Below, piece by piece: positions 11,792 to 19,239 of a stretch of DNA of 32,333 nucleotides. The stretch's first letter is position 1, and every line of letters begins with the position of its first letter. The notes under the pieces are model-generated. The model was given only the letters and a program-made list of their open reading frames with translations, made no database searches and was not told where the DNA came from. This DNA comes from Alphaproteobacteria bacterium MarineAlpha9_Bin6. GTDB taxonomy: Bacteria; Pseudomonadota; Alphaproteobacteria; UBA7887. Location: assembly GCA_002937585.1 (NCBI GenBank), contig PTKE01000020.1, forward strand, positions 1-32,333, written 5' to 3'. Made by a program: the position numbers and the translations under genes.

Positions 11792-12238
11792 ATGTTGCGT
11801 TTCGCAGTATTTCTATTGCTGATGTCTACACTGATTTCTCCGTTGCTGGCTGATTTACGGGCCGATTCACTTTTGTTGACGGGTGCGCGTGCTAAAAATA
11901 TTCAGATGATCGAGCTTGCGCTGGCTCAGGGTGCGGACGTCAACACCATCGATGAAATTGGTCGCACAGCCATGATTTGGGCCTCGTTCCACGGGTATTT
12001 ACCGTTAATAAAATTATTACTCGAGCGCGGCGCTGGTGTTGAAGCGCGTGACGCCATGGGACGCACGGCCCTGATGTGGGCAGCTCTTGCTGGCCGGGCG
12101 AGAGTCGTGGAGCTGTTACTTGCCGGGGGTGCTAACGTAGAAGCCATAGACAATAACGGTGCCAAGGCCGCTGAATGGGCGCGGCGAGAGGGACATGAAG
12201 CGCTAAGCGAAACCCTGCTTTCTCTCAGTGCCAAGTAA
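11792..12238 (+). CDS. Small exported ankyrin-repeat protein
   Basis: The 148-aa product starts with a hydrophobic signal peptide (about residues 1-20, MLRFAVFLLLMSTLISPLLA). About four ankyrin repeats follow; the second and third are canonical (GRTAMIWASFHGYLPLIKLL, GRTALMWAALAGRARVVELL). The fourth is an incomplete capping repeat. It probably acts in the periplasm as a protein-protein interaction module; the partner is unknown. The gene is divergent from the aldolase gene across 222 bp and precedes the cobD homolog by 53 bp, so those two may be co-transcribed. No strong Shine-Dalgarno sequence is seen before ATG 11792. Confidence 0.85.
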   Translation: MLRFAVFLLLMSTLISPLLADLRADSLLLTGARAKNIQMIELALAQGADVNTIDEIGRTAMIWASFHGYLPLIKLLLERGAGVEARDAMGRTALMWAALAGRARVVELLLAGGANVEAIDNNGAKAAEWARREGHEALSETLLSLSAK

Positions 12239-12291
12239 TTATGCTTCAGGTTCGGCTCTCGTGATGCTGAGCACGGTGTGCTTGTTTTCCC

Positions 12292-13248
12292 ATGATTACT
12301 GCTGATCCCCTTCTGCTGTTTCTCGCTGCGATGCTAATCGATATGTATGCCGGAGATTGGGTTGGTAGAGACAATTGGCCCTGGCATCCTTCTGCAATTT
12401 TGGAGAATCGGATTGGCTGGGTTGAATCCAAACTAAATCGGCCAGCCCGTGGCACCCGGACCCTCGTTGTCCGTGGCGCCTTGACCACAGTTATCGGTAT
12501 TGGACTTGCTGTCGCCGTTGGCAGACTCATCCATGTTCTGACCGTTCAGGTGCCACTATTTTGGATAATCGAACTTACACTAATTCTCAGTTTGGTTGAT
12601 CTTCGTAGGCCATGGCGGAACGCTATTGCTTTGGGGGACGCCTTGGAGCGAGATGGTTTGGCGGGAGGGCGTGTGGCTTTACCGGTTCTGTCGCCGCGTG
12701 ATCCAATCCATGCAGACGCATACGAAGTTGCCCGCCTTGGAGTTGAGGCATTAGCAAGTCGTTTTATTTCCGGCCTGATTGGGCCAGCGCTTTCATACCT
12801 GTTTTTTGGACTTGGTGGTTTATTTGCCTACCAAGCGTTGATTTTGTTGTCTGATCTTCCAGCCGATTCCCAACCATTCCATGCATTCAGCAATTGGCTA
12901 GCCGCAGTGATCGAGTGGCCAGTTTCCAATATCGGGGCGCTAGCTTTAGTGTTAGCTGCTGTTTCCATGAAAGGCACCCAACCGCGACATTCACTGACAA
13001 CGTTTTTGGGTTACTGCGGGAAGATGAATCGCAGCAAAAATGGAGCGGCGATTGCAGCTATGGCTGGAGCACTGGGACTCGCTCTAGAGGGCCCGCGGCA
13101 CTATGTGTCTGGTGTAATTAGCCGACCTTGGATTGGAAAGGGGAAGGCCCGTGTTGTGCCAGAAGACATTCTTGCAGCGGCTCGCCTATTTTTTTTGGGA
13201 TGTTGCGTTGTGGCAGCTTCGATTGCGGTGTTGGTGATCTTCGTGTGA
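12292..13248 (+). CDS. cobD: CobD/CbiB-like adenosylcobinamide-phosphate synthase
   Basis: Polytopic inner-membrane protein of the CobD/CbiB family, which attaches the aminopropanol (or its phosphate) arm to adenosylcobyric acid late in cobalamin synthesis. Family features are the N-terminal WPWHPSAILENRIGWVESKL (HP...G..I...E..LN), the central loop SPRDPIHADAYEVARLGVEA and the C-terminal AAIAAMAGALGLALEGPRHY followed by a glycine-rich RPWIGKGKA. There are about five hydrophobic helices. The 318-aa length fits. Some usually invariant residues look changed (the GRDT and DxxSPNAG-like loops are loose here), so it may be a divergent member. It converges on the SYLF gene with a 6-bp gap. Confidence 0.82.
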   Translation: MITADPLLLFLAAMLIDMYAGDWVGRDNWPWHPSAILENRIGWVESKLNRPARGTRTLVVRGALTTVIGIGLAVAVGRLIHVLTVQVPLFWIIELTLILSLVDLRRPWRNAIALGDALERDGLAGGRVALPVLSPRDPIHADAYEVARLGVEALASRFISGLIGPALSYLFFGLGGLFAYQALILLSDLPADSQPFHAFSNWLAAVIEWPVSNIGALALVLAAVSMKGTQPRHSLTTFLGYCGKMNRSKNGAAIAAMAGALGLALEGPRHYVSGVISRPWIGKGKARVVPEDILAAARLFFLGCCVVAASIAVLVIFV

Positions 13249-13254
13249 TTGTAT

Positions 13255-13941
13255 CTATTGGCCATACTGTAGGGCCTCACTAAGCACTTCAGCCTGTATC
13301 CTTTCAACCTTATGCTTAAAAATTATATCCTCGGCGGTAACGCTTCGGCCGTAATAAGCGTGGTTGTACGCCCTGTCCGGGCCGATATAACCACCTTCAA
13401 GGGTCACCCCTCCGTAAAAACCCTGACCGCGGGCAAATGCGAGAATGTCGTAGTCGAGATTGAGAGTAGTCGCACTCTCGATTGTGCTTCCGACAAGCCC
13501 CACAGAGATTCCAGCCTCACCCCCAAGAGTTGCTGTGCCCGAGGCAATTTGTTTAAGGGCTCGACTGTTCATGATCAATAACATGACCTCTAGTTTTTCA
13601 AAGCCGATTTGTATTCCAATGCTCGCTTCTCCCATGACACAGAAAGATGGTGCCGACCATCCTCCATTTTTATTGTTGCGAGCTACGAGCACACACTGGC
13701 CGCCACTCCCACCTATGACTATCCCTGCTTTAATTATGTCGGGTGCAATTACGACGCCTTTTGCCCGTTTAAATTGTACCTGGTAGTCCAACCATTTAGG
13801 GTCGGTCAAAAGCGATTTGGCAAGTGCCGCCGAGTCCTCTATTAATTTTTGTGGATCGTTGGCCCTGACGTCCTGTTGCGCACATAGGCTGATGATCGTA
13901 AGGGCAATGATTCCTTGGAATGCTAAAAAGCGTGTCATCAT
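13255..13941 (-). CDS. Exported SYLF (Ysc84-like) lipid-binding domain protein
   Basis: The 228-aa product has an N-terminal signal peptide (about residues 1-27, ending QDVRA-N) and a SYLF domain. Domain hallmarks are AKGVVIAPDIIKAGIVIGGS, GGWSAPSFCVMGEASIGIQIG and TLGGEAGISVGLVGS, with a typical C-terminal tail. SYLF domains bind phosphoinositides in eukaryotes; bacterial members are mostly uncharacterised envelope proteins. No proper lipobox is seen (ISLC has Leu at -1), so soluble periplasmic export is more likely than a lipoprotein. Its ATG overlaps the stop of the BtuF-like gene as ATGA, making it the last gene of the minus-strand operon. Confidence 0.87.
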   Translation of the reverse strand: MMTRFLAFQGIIALTIISLCAQQDVRANDPQKLIEDSAALAKSLLTDPKWLDYQVQFKRAKGVVIAPDIIKAGIVIGGSGGQCVLVARNNKNGGWSAPSFCVMGEASIGIQIGFEKLEVMLLIMNSRALKQIASGTATLGGEAGISVGLVGSTIESATTLNLDYDILAFARGQGFYGGVTLEGGYIGPDRAYNHAYYGRSVTAEDIIFKHKVERIQAEVLSEALQYGQ

Positions 13942-14900
13942 ACCACCATGGGGTTTGTGGTAACTGTAGGTTCAGAGTCGGAAAGGCCTTCAATTCTTGT
14001 CCATCGCTTTTCACGGGGACCAAAATTAAAATCTGCTGGATGAAGTATTTCGGCTAGAATTTCTACTGATTCGACGAGACGCGGCCCGGGTCTGCTGAAA
14101 TATTGATTGCCATCTACAACGTACATCTCTCCAGTCTTAACCGCCCGTAAATCTTGCCACTCTGATTTGCTCCTCAGAAGACTTAAGTCATCGCAGGCGC
14201 GGGCTAAATTGAAACCGCATGGTGCGAAAATAAGTACATCTGGATCTGCTTGCGTAAGCGTCGACCATTCAATCGGGTTCGCGTCGAGTCCGGCTTTGCC
14301 AATAACTTCGGTACCTCCTGCGGCATCAACAAGATCTGGCAGCCAGCCGCCTGAGCAGTAAAGCGGATCAGCCCACTCCAGACACACTACACGTTTCAGC
14401 AGGGGTCTCACTGCCGATTGGGATTGGCGCGCTATCGATTCAACGCGACGCGCTAAATTATTAGCGAGAGCGTTTCCATCAACGCAAAGTACTTTCCCTA
14501 TTCGGCGAATATCAGACCACACATCATCGAGTCGCTTCGGTTTTACCGAAACCACCTGTGTCTGAACCAAACCCAAGTCACTTAATGAGGCCTCTACTTC
14601 GCCAAGGGACACAGCGCAGACCTCGCAGCGGTCCTGTGTCAGGATGTGAGACGGATTGAGAGTGCGCAACAGTTTGAGATCTAATTCATAAATACTTAAT
14701 GCTGACGTAACGAGGTATGAGACCCTGTCATCAATGCTGGCACTGGTTCCTCCGGCCTGGAAGACAGGACGCGTACATGCCGGGAGGTGTGCAATCTCGG
14801 GGGGGTAATCACACTCATGTGAACGTCCTACCACATATTGGCTGAGGCCGAGGGAGGCGACGATTTCAGTTGCGCTCGGAACGAGAGAAACAATCCTCAT
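13938..14900 (-). CDS. BtuF-like cobalamin-binding protein without signal peptide
   Basis: Class III periplasmic-binding-protein fold (COG0614 type). The start MRIVSLVPSATEIVASLG, the segment LNPSHILTQDRCEVCAVS and the C-terminal GEMYVVDGNQYFSRPGPRL are those of the cytosolic cobalamin-binding-protein family rather than classic secreted BtuF. The ORF is open back to 15002, but the extra 34 residues are not signal-like and not conserved-looking, so ATG 14900 was chosen. The TQDxCxVCAV motif contains a CxxC pair typical of this subfamily. It sits in an operon with a CobC-like phosphatase and overlaps the SYLF gene by 4 bp. Corrinoid binding is inferred from family; metal-chelate or other ligands remain possible. 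Confidence 0.85.
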   Translation of the reverse strand: MRIVSLVPSATEIVASLGLSQYVVGRSHECDYPPEIAHLPACTRPVFQAGGTSASIDDRVSYLVTSALSIYELDLKLLRTLNPSHILTQDRCEVCAVSLGEVEASLSDLGLVQTQVVSVKPKRLDDVWSDIRRIGKVLCVDGNALANNLARRVESIARQSQSAVRPLLKRVVCLEWADPLYCSGGWLPDLVDAAGGTEVIGKAGLDANPIEWSTLTQADPDVLIFAPCGFNLARACDDLSLLRSKSEWQDLRAVKTGEMYVVDGNQYFSRPGPRLVESVEILAEILHPADFNFGPREKRWTRIEGLSDSEPTVTTNPMVV

Positions 14901-14988
14901 CGAATTACCGAGTGTAGGCGAGACTAACGGAGAAGAAGTGTGTGTAGCAGGAGGCATCACACAAGATACCATATAAAGTAGGGTAGAA

Positions 14989-15633
14989 CTACTTGGGCAC
15001 AAGATTTGTATATCTAATTCGCCATTCTCGCCCTATCCCGGGTCCTGGCTCATGATCAATCCGAGTTATCGAGAGATTCTCAGTTTCGAAGCCTAAGCAG
15101 TCGCTTGGAGGAAGGCCAAGAGCATGACCCAGCGCAGCGCGGATTGGTCCACCGTGGGCTACTGCGATAATGTTGCGTCCTGGGTGGGCCTCAGTTAGGC
15201 GATCGATCACTCCAGCCACGCGATGAGTCAGGTCAATATAACTTTCTCCACCAGGCGGGCAATGATCGACTGTGGTGAACCAAAATCGATGATGATGAGG
15301 TGCGGCGAGTGCAGGGATATCGGCATACGGCTGACCCTGCCAATCACCAAAATTTTGCTCCGAAAGACCTGGTTCGACCAGAGGATCAGGAGAGGATAAA
15401 CCGGCCCCGACAATTGCATCCAAGGTTTGTTTACTGCGCTGAAGAGAGCTATGCACACAAATAGCGTTCTCTGGTAGCAAACGTGCAAGTGCGCTGAACT
15501 CCTTTGGCGAGTCGATCTCTGCAGGCATATCTGAATTGCCATAAAGACGGCCTTGATTGCTAGTAACGGGTGCGTGTCGTATCCACCACCAGCGGGTGAC
15601 AGGGAATTTTGTTATGGGAAGTTTGTTGTTCAT
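14989..15633 (-). CDS. Histidine phosphatase family protein (CobC/alpha-ribazole phosphatase-like)
   Basis: Phosphoglycerate-mutase-fold phosphatase of 214 aa. The catalytic RH motif is in WWIRHAPVTSNQG, a phosphate-binding Arg in SSLQRSKQT, the acid in LSEQNFGDWQG and the second His in VAHGGPIRAALG. LSEQNFGDWQG and the C-terminal layout resemble CobC, which dephosphorylates alpha-ribazole phosphate during nucleotide-loop assembly. The adjacent BtuF-like gene and facing cobD homolog support that guess. Its ATG overlaps the stop of the ABC permease (ATGA). It could also be a generic sugar or nucleotide phosphatase. Confidence 0.85.
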   Translation of the reverse strand: MNNKLPITKFPVTRWWWIRHAPVTSNQGRLYGNSDMPAEIDSPKEFSALARLLPENAICVHSSLQRSKQTLDAIVGAGLSSPDPLVEPGLSEQNFGDWQGQPYADIPALAAPHHHRFWFTTVDHCPPGGESYIDLTHRVAGVIDRLTEAHPGRNIIAVAHGGPIRAALGHALGLPPSDCLGFETENLSITRIDHEPGPGIGREWRIRYTNLVPK

Positions 15634-16439
15634 TCGCCTAATTGTAGAAGTTGACCGTGGATTCGGGCGTATCGCAGTATTGCGAAGAAGATAAAAATAC
15701 TAGTCGTCACAAAAATTAGATTAAGTGCGACAGCGTTTAACAACAAATCAATCCGGAAAGTTTCGTCAATAAGTATGGCACGCAAACCCTCGAAAACGTG
15801 AGTCGAGGGGATTGCAGTTGCAATTGGTTGTAGCCAGTCCGGTAACACTGATATCGGGTAATAAACTCCACTCACCGGCTGAACCAAGAAGATTGCTGCC
15901 CAACCAAGGCTTTCAGCGCCTTGTCCGAACCTCAACACGAGCCCGCTTACTACTAAACCCAACGACCATCCCATAATTATTAGATTTGCGAAGAAAGCCG
16001 CTAGCGGTACACCAAGCGCGAATACCGAAACGTCGAATAGGATTATTGCCAAAATCGCCGCGCCTCCTACGCCGATAAGGGTCCGCACTAAGCTCACCAA
16101 CAATAAGGCCGTGATCATTTCTCCGGGCCTGAGTGGGCTCACAAATAAATGCCCCAAATTTCGTGACCAGATCTCTTCTATGAAGCTCAGAAACAAACTA
16201 ATTTGAGCGCGAAACATCACGTCCCATAAAAGTACTGCCGAAATTAGAATTCCGGCAGCTTCTGCTACCCACGAGCTGTGAGTTTCGAAAAACAGAGTGA
16301 TGAACCCCCACAGGGTCATTTGTAAAGCGGGCCAATAGATCAGCTCAAGCAACCGCGGCCAAGATCCGCGGATCAAATAGTAATGCCGAAGCACCATGGC
16401 CCAGATTCGAACCCAAGCTCGTTTCGTGTGTATGCTCAT
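15630..16439 (-). CDS. ABC-2 type transporter permease
   Basis: Inner-membrane permease of the ABC-2 (NodJ/DrrB-like) exporter family, 269 aa. A basic amphipathic N-terminus (KRAWVRIWAMVLRHYYLIRG) precedes six hydrophobic segments. The conserved region near FLVQPVSGVYYPISVLPDWL and the following IPSTHVFEGLR is the ABC-2 signature. It pairs with the ATPase gene, whose stop its start overlaps (ATGA), and overlaps the downstream phosphatase gene in the same way. The exported substrate is unknown; the operon's cobalamin-like partners are suggestive only. Confidence 0.9.
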   Translation of the reverse strand: MSIHTKRAWVRIWAMVLRHYYLIRGSWPRLLELIYWPALQMTLWGFITLFFETHSSWVAEAAGILISAVLLWDVMFRAQISLFLSFIEEIWSRNLGHLFVSPLRPGEMITALLLVSLVRTLIGVGGAAILAIILFDVSVFALGVPLAAFFANLIIMGWSLGLVVSGLVLRFGQGAESLGWAAIFLVQPVSGVYYPISVLPDWLQPIATAIPSTHVFEGLRAILIDETFRIDLLLNAVALNLIFVTTSIFIFFAILRYARIHGQLLQLGE

Positions 16440-17188
16440 TGAGCTGTCTCCGAGGCCGCGATCCGATCCCGGGCAATGTCAAGGAATACTTGCTCAAGAG
16501 TTTGACGACCAAAGCGAGCAATTAAGTGCGATGGTGTGCCACGGTCAACGATTCGTCCGGCTTTGAGCACCAGCACATCGCTACATAACCGCTCCACTTC
16601 GGACATATTGTGTGAGGCAAGTAAAATCGTCGCGCTGGTTTCACGCTGATAGTCTTCCAGATAACCTCTAACAGCGTCGGCCGTATCTGGATCCATCGAT
16701 GCGGTTGGTTCGTCGAGCAACAAAAGACGAGGCTTATTGAGCAAGGCCTTAGCCAGGGAAGCGCGAGTTTTTTGCCCGGCAGACAGCTTGCCAGCAGGTC
16801 GGTCGAGGAATTCTGTGAGATCAAAATCGCTCGCTAACTGATTTATGCGAGAGTTTATTTGTGAAATGCCATACAGGTGGCCATAGACAATCAGATTTTC
16901 ACGAACTGTTAGGCGGTGAGGCAAATCGACATAAGGTGAAGAGAAATTCATCCAAGGCAGTACGCGATGTCGGTGGCGGATCATATCTTCGCCAAAAATC
17001 CTAATTTCACCGGAACTCGGGAGTAAAAGTCCCAGCAGCATGCCAAGGGTAGTGGTTTTGCCAGCACCATTGCCTCCTAGTAGACCGACGGTGGATCCAC
17101 GGGCAAGATCAAAACAGATCCGATCAACCGCGACCACATTGCCAAACCGTTTTGAAAGATCGCGAACGTTAATGATTGTTTCGGACAT
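16436..17188 (-). CDS. ABC transporter ATP-binding protein
   Basis: Nucleotide-binding subunit for the adjacent ABC-2 permease, 250 aa. Walker A is GGNGAGKTTT, the signature motif is KLSAGQKTRASLAKA, Walker B plus catalytic Glu is LLLLDEPTASMDP, and the switch His is in ASHNM. The order and sequence resemble NodI/DrrA-type export ATPases. It is the first gene of a five-gene minus-strand operon (ATPase, permease, histidine phosphatase, BtuF-like, SYLF). An inverted repeat lies about 22-52 bp upstream of its ATG. Confidence 0.93.
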   Translation of the reverse strand: MSETIINVRDLSKRFGNVVAVDRICFDLARGSTVGLLGGNGAGKTTTLGMLLGLLLPSSGEIRIFGEDMIRHRHRVLPWMNFSSPYVDLPHRLTVRENLIVYGHLYGISQINSRINQLASDFDLTEFLDRPAGKLSAGQKTRASLAKALLNKPRLLLLDEPTASMDPDTADAVRGYLEDYQRETSATILLASHNMSEVERLCSDVLVLKAGRIVDRGTPSHLIARFGRQTLEQVFLDIARDRIAASETAQ

Positions 17189-17209
17189 CGTGGCGCAACC
17201 TGACCTGAC

Positions 17210-17240
17210 ATGTCTTCAGGGTCAATGACTGCGAAGACAT
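17210..17240. repeat. Inverted repeat upstream of the ABC/phosphatase/BtuF/SYLF operon
   Basis: ATGTCTTC (17210-17217) and GAAGACAT (17233-17240) form a perfect 8-bp inverted repeat with a 15-nt spacer. It lies within the likely promoter zone of the minus-strand operon that starts at 17188. It could be a repressor site or a transcript hairpin. No convincing -35/-10 pair was identified around it. Confidence 0.45.
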
Positions 17241-17409
17241 ATGCGTCTGTGTTGGCGTTGGTCCTGATATACCATCCATAGCCAATACATAAGGACTTGG
17301 TGAGATATGTTTCTCAGATGTTGAAGATTTTGTTCACGTACAGACGGAGCATTGTGGTTTGCGCAATGCACCATAATAAATGATGGCCGTGAGCAAAGAC
17401 ACCCGCGCT

Positions 17410-18216
17410 TTAGTTTTCCTGTCGCACGTTTGCCTTGCGTATGAGTTTGTACACGATCGGGGCTAATGCCAAGCCTACTAGGCCGATAAGTGCGGCGACC
17501 ACCCGAGGGGTCATAATGCTTTTCAGGGAGAATCCGTCCTCCGATTGGAGTAGGTCATCCAGTTCAGCCCCTGCCAGTGAAAGTATCAATGCTGCTGGAA
17601 AGCTGCCGAGCAAAGTGGCAACAAGAAAGATTTTAACGCGTACGCCGAGAATTCCCGCTGCTAGGTTTACCATCCCGAAGGGAAATAAGGGCACTAGGCG
17701 CATCGTTAACAAGTAGCTAAAAGCATTTTTCTGAAAGCCGGCCTCCATTTTTTGCAGAAATTTCCCTCCCCGCCGCACCAGAAAGTTTCCAACGGCGTTT
17801 CTGACAACCAGAAATACGATGGTTGCTCCTATTGTTGCGCCGCTCAAACTTAGCAGGGCGCCCGGAAAGGCTCCGAATAAAAATCCTCCTGCTAGAGTTA
17901 CGAAAATTGGGCCAGGCAGAGAGAGTAGGACCACCCCTACGTATACTGCTAAGTAAGTGAATGGCGCTAGGAGTCCTGCATTTTCAACCCAAGTAGCGAG
18001 GTCATTGCGATGGGAGCGTAGGGTCTCAAAGCGTAGGTAAGACTCAACATCCAAGACAAATGCTATGCCGATCACCCCGACTAAAGCGACTAACGGTAAA
18101 GCACGCAACCAGAGGGGATGGGTTCGAATTTGCTGGTTCTCGCTAAGTTTAGGGCAGTCAACTGAATCTTCCCCATCAGGCACCGTGGAACGGGCCGGAT
18201 GGCCATGTGCATTCAT
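17410..18216 (-). CDS. TVP38/TMEM64 (VTT/DedA-like) membrane protein
   Basis: Polytopic inner-membrane protein of 268 aa with a VTT domain. A soluble N-terminal leader (about 40 residues) precedes the first helix (LVALVGVIGIAFVLDVESYL). The domain hallmarks are GPIFVTLAGGFLFGAFPGA, GATIGATIVFLVVR and MRLVPLFPFGMVNLAAGILG. Family members are linked to lipid scrambling or transport across membranes, but the exact role of this one is unknown. It is transcribed away from rpmH and separated by 221 bp from the ABC operon, so it is probably its own unit. A small TTGAT/ATCAA inverted repeat lies just upstream of its start. Confidence 0.9.
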   Translation of the reverse strand: MNAHGHPARSTVPDGEDSVDCPKLSENQQIRTHPLWLRALPLVALVGVIGIAFVLDVESYLRFETLRSHRNDLATWVENAGLLAPFTYLAVYVGVVLLSLPGPIFVTLAGGFLFGAFPGALLSLSGATIGATIVFLVVRNAVGNFLVRRGGKFLQKMEAGFQKNAFSYLLTMRLVPLFPFGMVNLAAGILGVRVKIFLVATLLGSFPAALILSLAGAELDDLLQSEDGFSLKSIMTPRVVAALIGLVGLALAPIVYKLIRKANVRQEN

Positions 18217-18379
18217 TAATTATTGATCGTTTTGTATCAATTGTGTTAGCGCGCGTCCAACTTCTTTGAAGTCGTAGCAAGTATCGGAGACCATCACAAT
18301 ATCGAGCGCTATGCTGGCTGACGAGCGTAACCGTAGCGTGTGTTGGGCAGCTGTAAGAAAATAGCGCCTAGAGCGCCAA

Positions 18380-18408
18380 TTGACTTCACTGAGGTGACCT
18401 CGTATACA
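18380..18408 (+). promoter_or_regulatory. Sigma-70-type promoter of the rpmH operon with palindromic spacer
   Basis: TTGACT (18380-18385), a 17-bp spacer and TATACA (18403-18408) lie 36 bp before the rpmH GTG. Each hexamer has one mismatch to consensus. The spacer contains GAGGT-G-ACCTC (18391-18401), a perfect palindrome placed where a repressor or activator could bind. The promoter would drive rpmH, rnpA and the genes downstream. Confidence 0.75.
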
Positions 18409-18444
18409 CCCGCCCATTCTATCTTCGCCAGCGGGGGCAGTTAA

Positions 18445-18579
18445 GTGAAACGGACCTACCAACCTAGCGTTTTAGTTCGTAAGCGCAGGCACGGGTTTCG
18501 CGCGCGCATGTCGTCTGTGGCTGGCCGGAGAATCTTGGCCAGGAGACGGGCAAAAGGGCGCAAGCGTCTGTCTGCTTGA
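18445..18579 (+). CDS. rpmH: 50S ribosomal protein L34
   Basis: Absent from the ORF track because it is short and starts with GTG. It encodes 44 aa, the family length, with the canonical start [20 protein letters not shown] and the basic end [13 protein letters not shown]34 is a small protein of the large ribosomal subunit. A GGGGGCAG tract sits upstream at a suitable spacing. rnpA follows after 15 bp, the classical rpmH-rnpA arrangement. Confidence 0.96.
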   Translation: MKRTYQPSVLVRKRRHGFRARMSSVAGRRILARRRAKGRKRLSA

Positions 18580-18594
18580 GTTGCTGACGGGGCC

Positions 18595-18957
18595 ATGCCA
18601 CGGCTCAAAAAACGACAAGATTTTATTCGTTTAAGCAAATTTGGCCGTAAGGTGGGGATGCGTCATTTTGTGCTCCAGGTGGCACCACGACCTTCGGGTG
18701 ACGCTGTAAATTCTGAGCCGCGTATTGGCTTGACGGCAAGCCGCCGAGTTGGTGGTGCGGTCCAGCGCAATCGAGCACGCCGCCGATTGTGTTCGCTGGC
18801 CGAACAGGTCATAAACCTCAATGCACGGCCAGATCAGGATTATGTGTTGATAGCACGCAGTGAGATATTGTCGGCTTCATTTGGTCAGCTTAAGTTGGAG
18901 TTGGAGCGCGCTCTGGATAAACTCAATCTCCGTCGGCGCGCGTCGGATAATCGATAA
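18595..18957 (+). CDS. rnpA: Ribonuclease P protein component
   Basis: Protein subunit of RNase P, which processes the 5' end of tRNA precursors together with the RNA subunit. The 120-aa product has the family RNR box in GGAVQRNRARRRLCSLAE, the N-terminal RLKKRQDFIRL and the beta segment PRIGLTASRRVG. The ATG at 18595 follows rpmH by 15 bp and the gene is followed by yidD after 17 bp. It lies in the same operon driven by the promoter before rpmH. Confidence 0.96.
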   Translation: MPRLKKRQDFIRLSKFGRKVGMRHFVLQVAPRPSGDAVNSEPRIGLTASRRVGGAVQRNRARRRLCSLAEQVINLNARPDQDYVLIARSEILSASFGQLKLELERALDKLNLRRRASDNR

Positions 18958-18974
18958 TCGAGGGTTTGATTCCG

Positions 18975-19235
18975 ATGAGTCCTTTTGCCGTCGGGTTGCG
19001 TGGTTTGGTGCACACTTACCGCGTGTTTGTAGCGCCATGGTTGCCGCCGGCATGTCGGTTTACCCCAAGCTGTTCGGTTTATGCGCTTGAGGCACTGAAG
19101 CGACATGGCGCGTTTCACGGCGGGTGGCTGAGTGTAAAAAGACTTGCTAGGTGCCAGCCTTGGGGTGCTTGGGGGTACGACCCGGTGCCAGATGGCCCAA
19201 TCCACGATCCTTCTCACCGCGGTACTCCAGGATGA
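18975..19235 (+). CDS. yidD: Membrane protein insertion efficiency factor YidD
   Basis: Small basic protein that assists YidC-dependent membrane insertion. The core is diagnostic: LVHTYRVFVAPWLPPACRFT, PSCSVYALEALKRHGAFHGG and the C-terminal WGAWGYDPVP. The ORF track starts at TTG 18966; ATG 18975 is preferred because GAGGG is about 10 nt upstream of it. The product is 86 aa, normal for the family. Its stop lies 4 bp before the yidC start, consistent with coupled translation. Confidence 0.95.
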   Translation: MSPFAVGLRGLVHTYRVFVAPWLPPACRFTPSCSVYALEALKRHGAFHGGWLSVKRLARCQPWGAWGYDPVPDGPIHDPSHRGTPG

Positions 19236-19239
19236 ACAC

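Noticed and set aside
17189-17409. Cobalamin riboswitch before the ABC/BtuF operon
   Set aside because: No B12-box (GCCACTG-type) sequence or matching core was seen here or before the cobD homolog; only a simple inverted repeat is present.
18220-18462. 80-aa minus-strand ORF between the TVP38-like gene and rpmH
   Set aside because: It overlaps the rpmH start and the rpmH promoter on the opposite strand, has no recognisable domain and an implausible composition; most likely a chance ORF.
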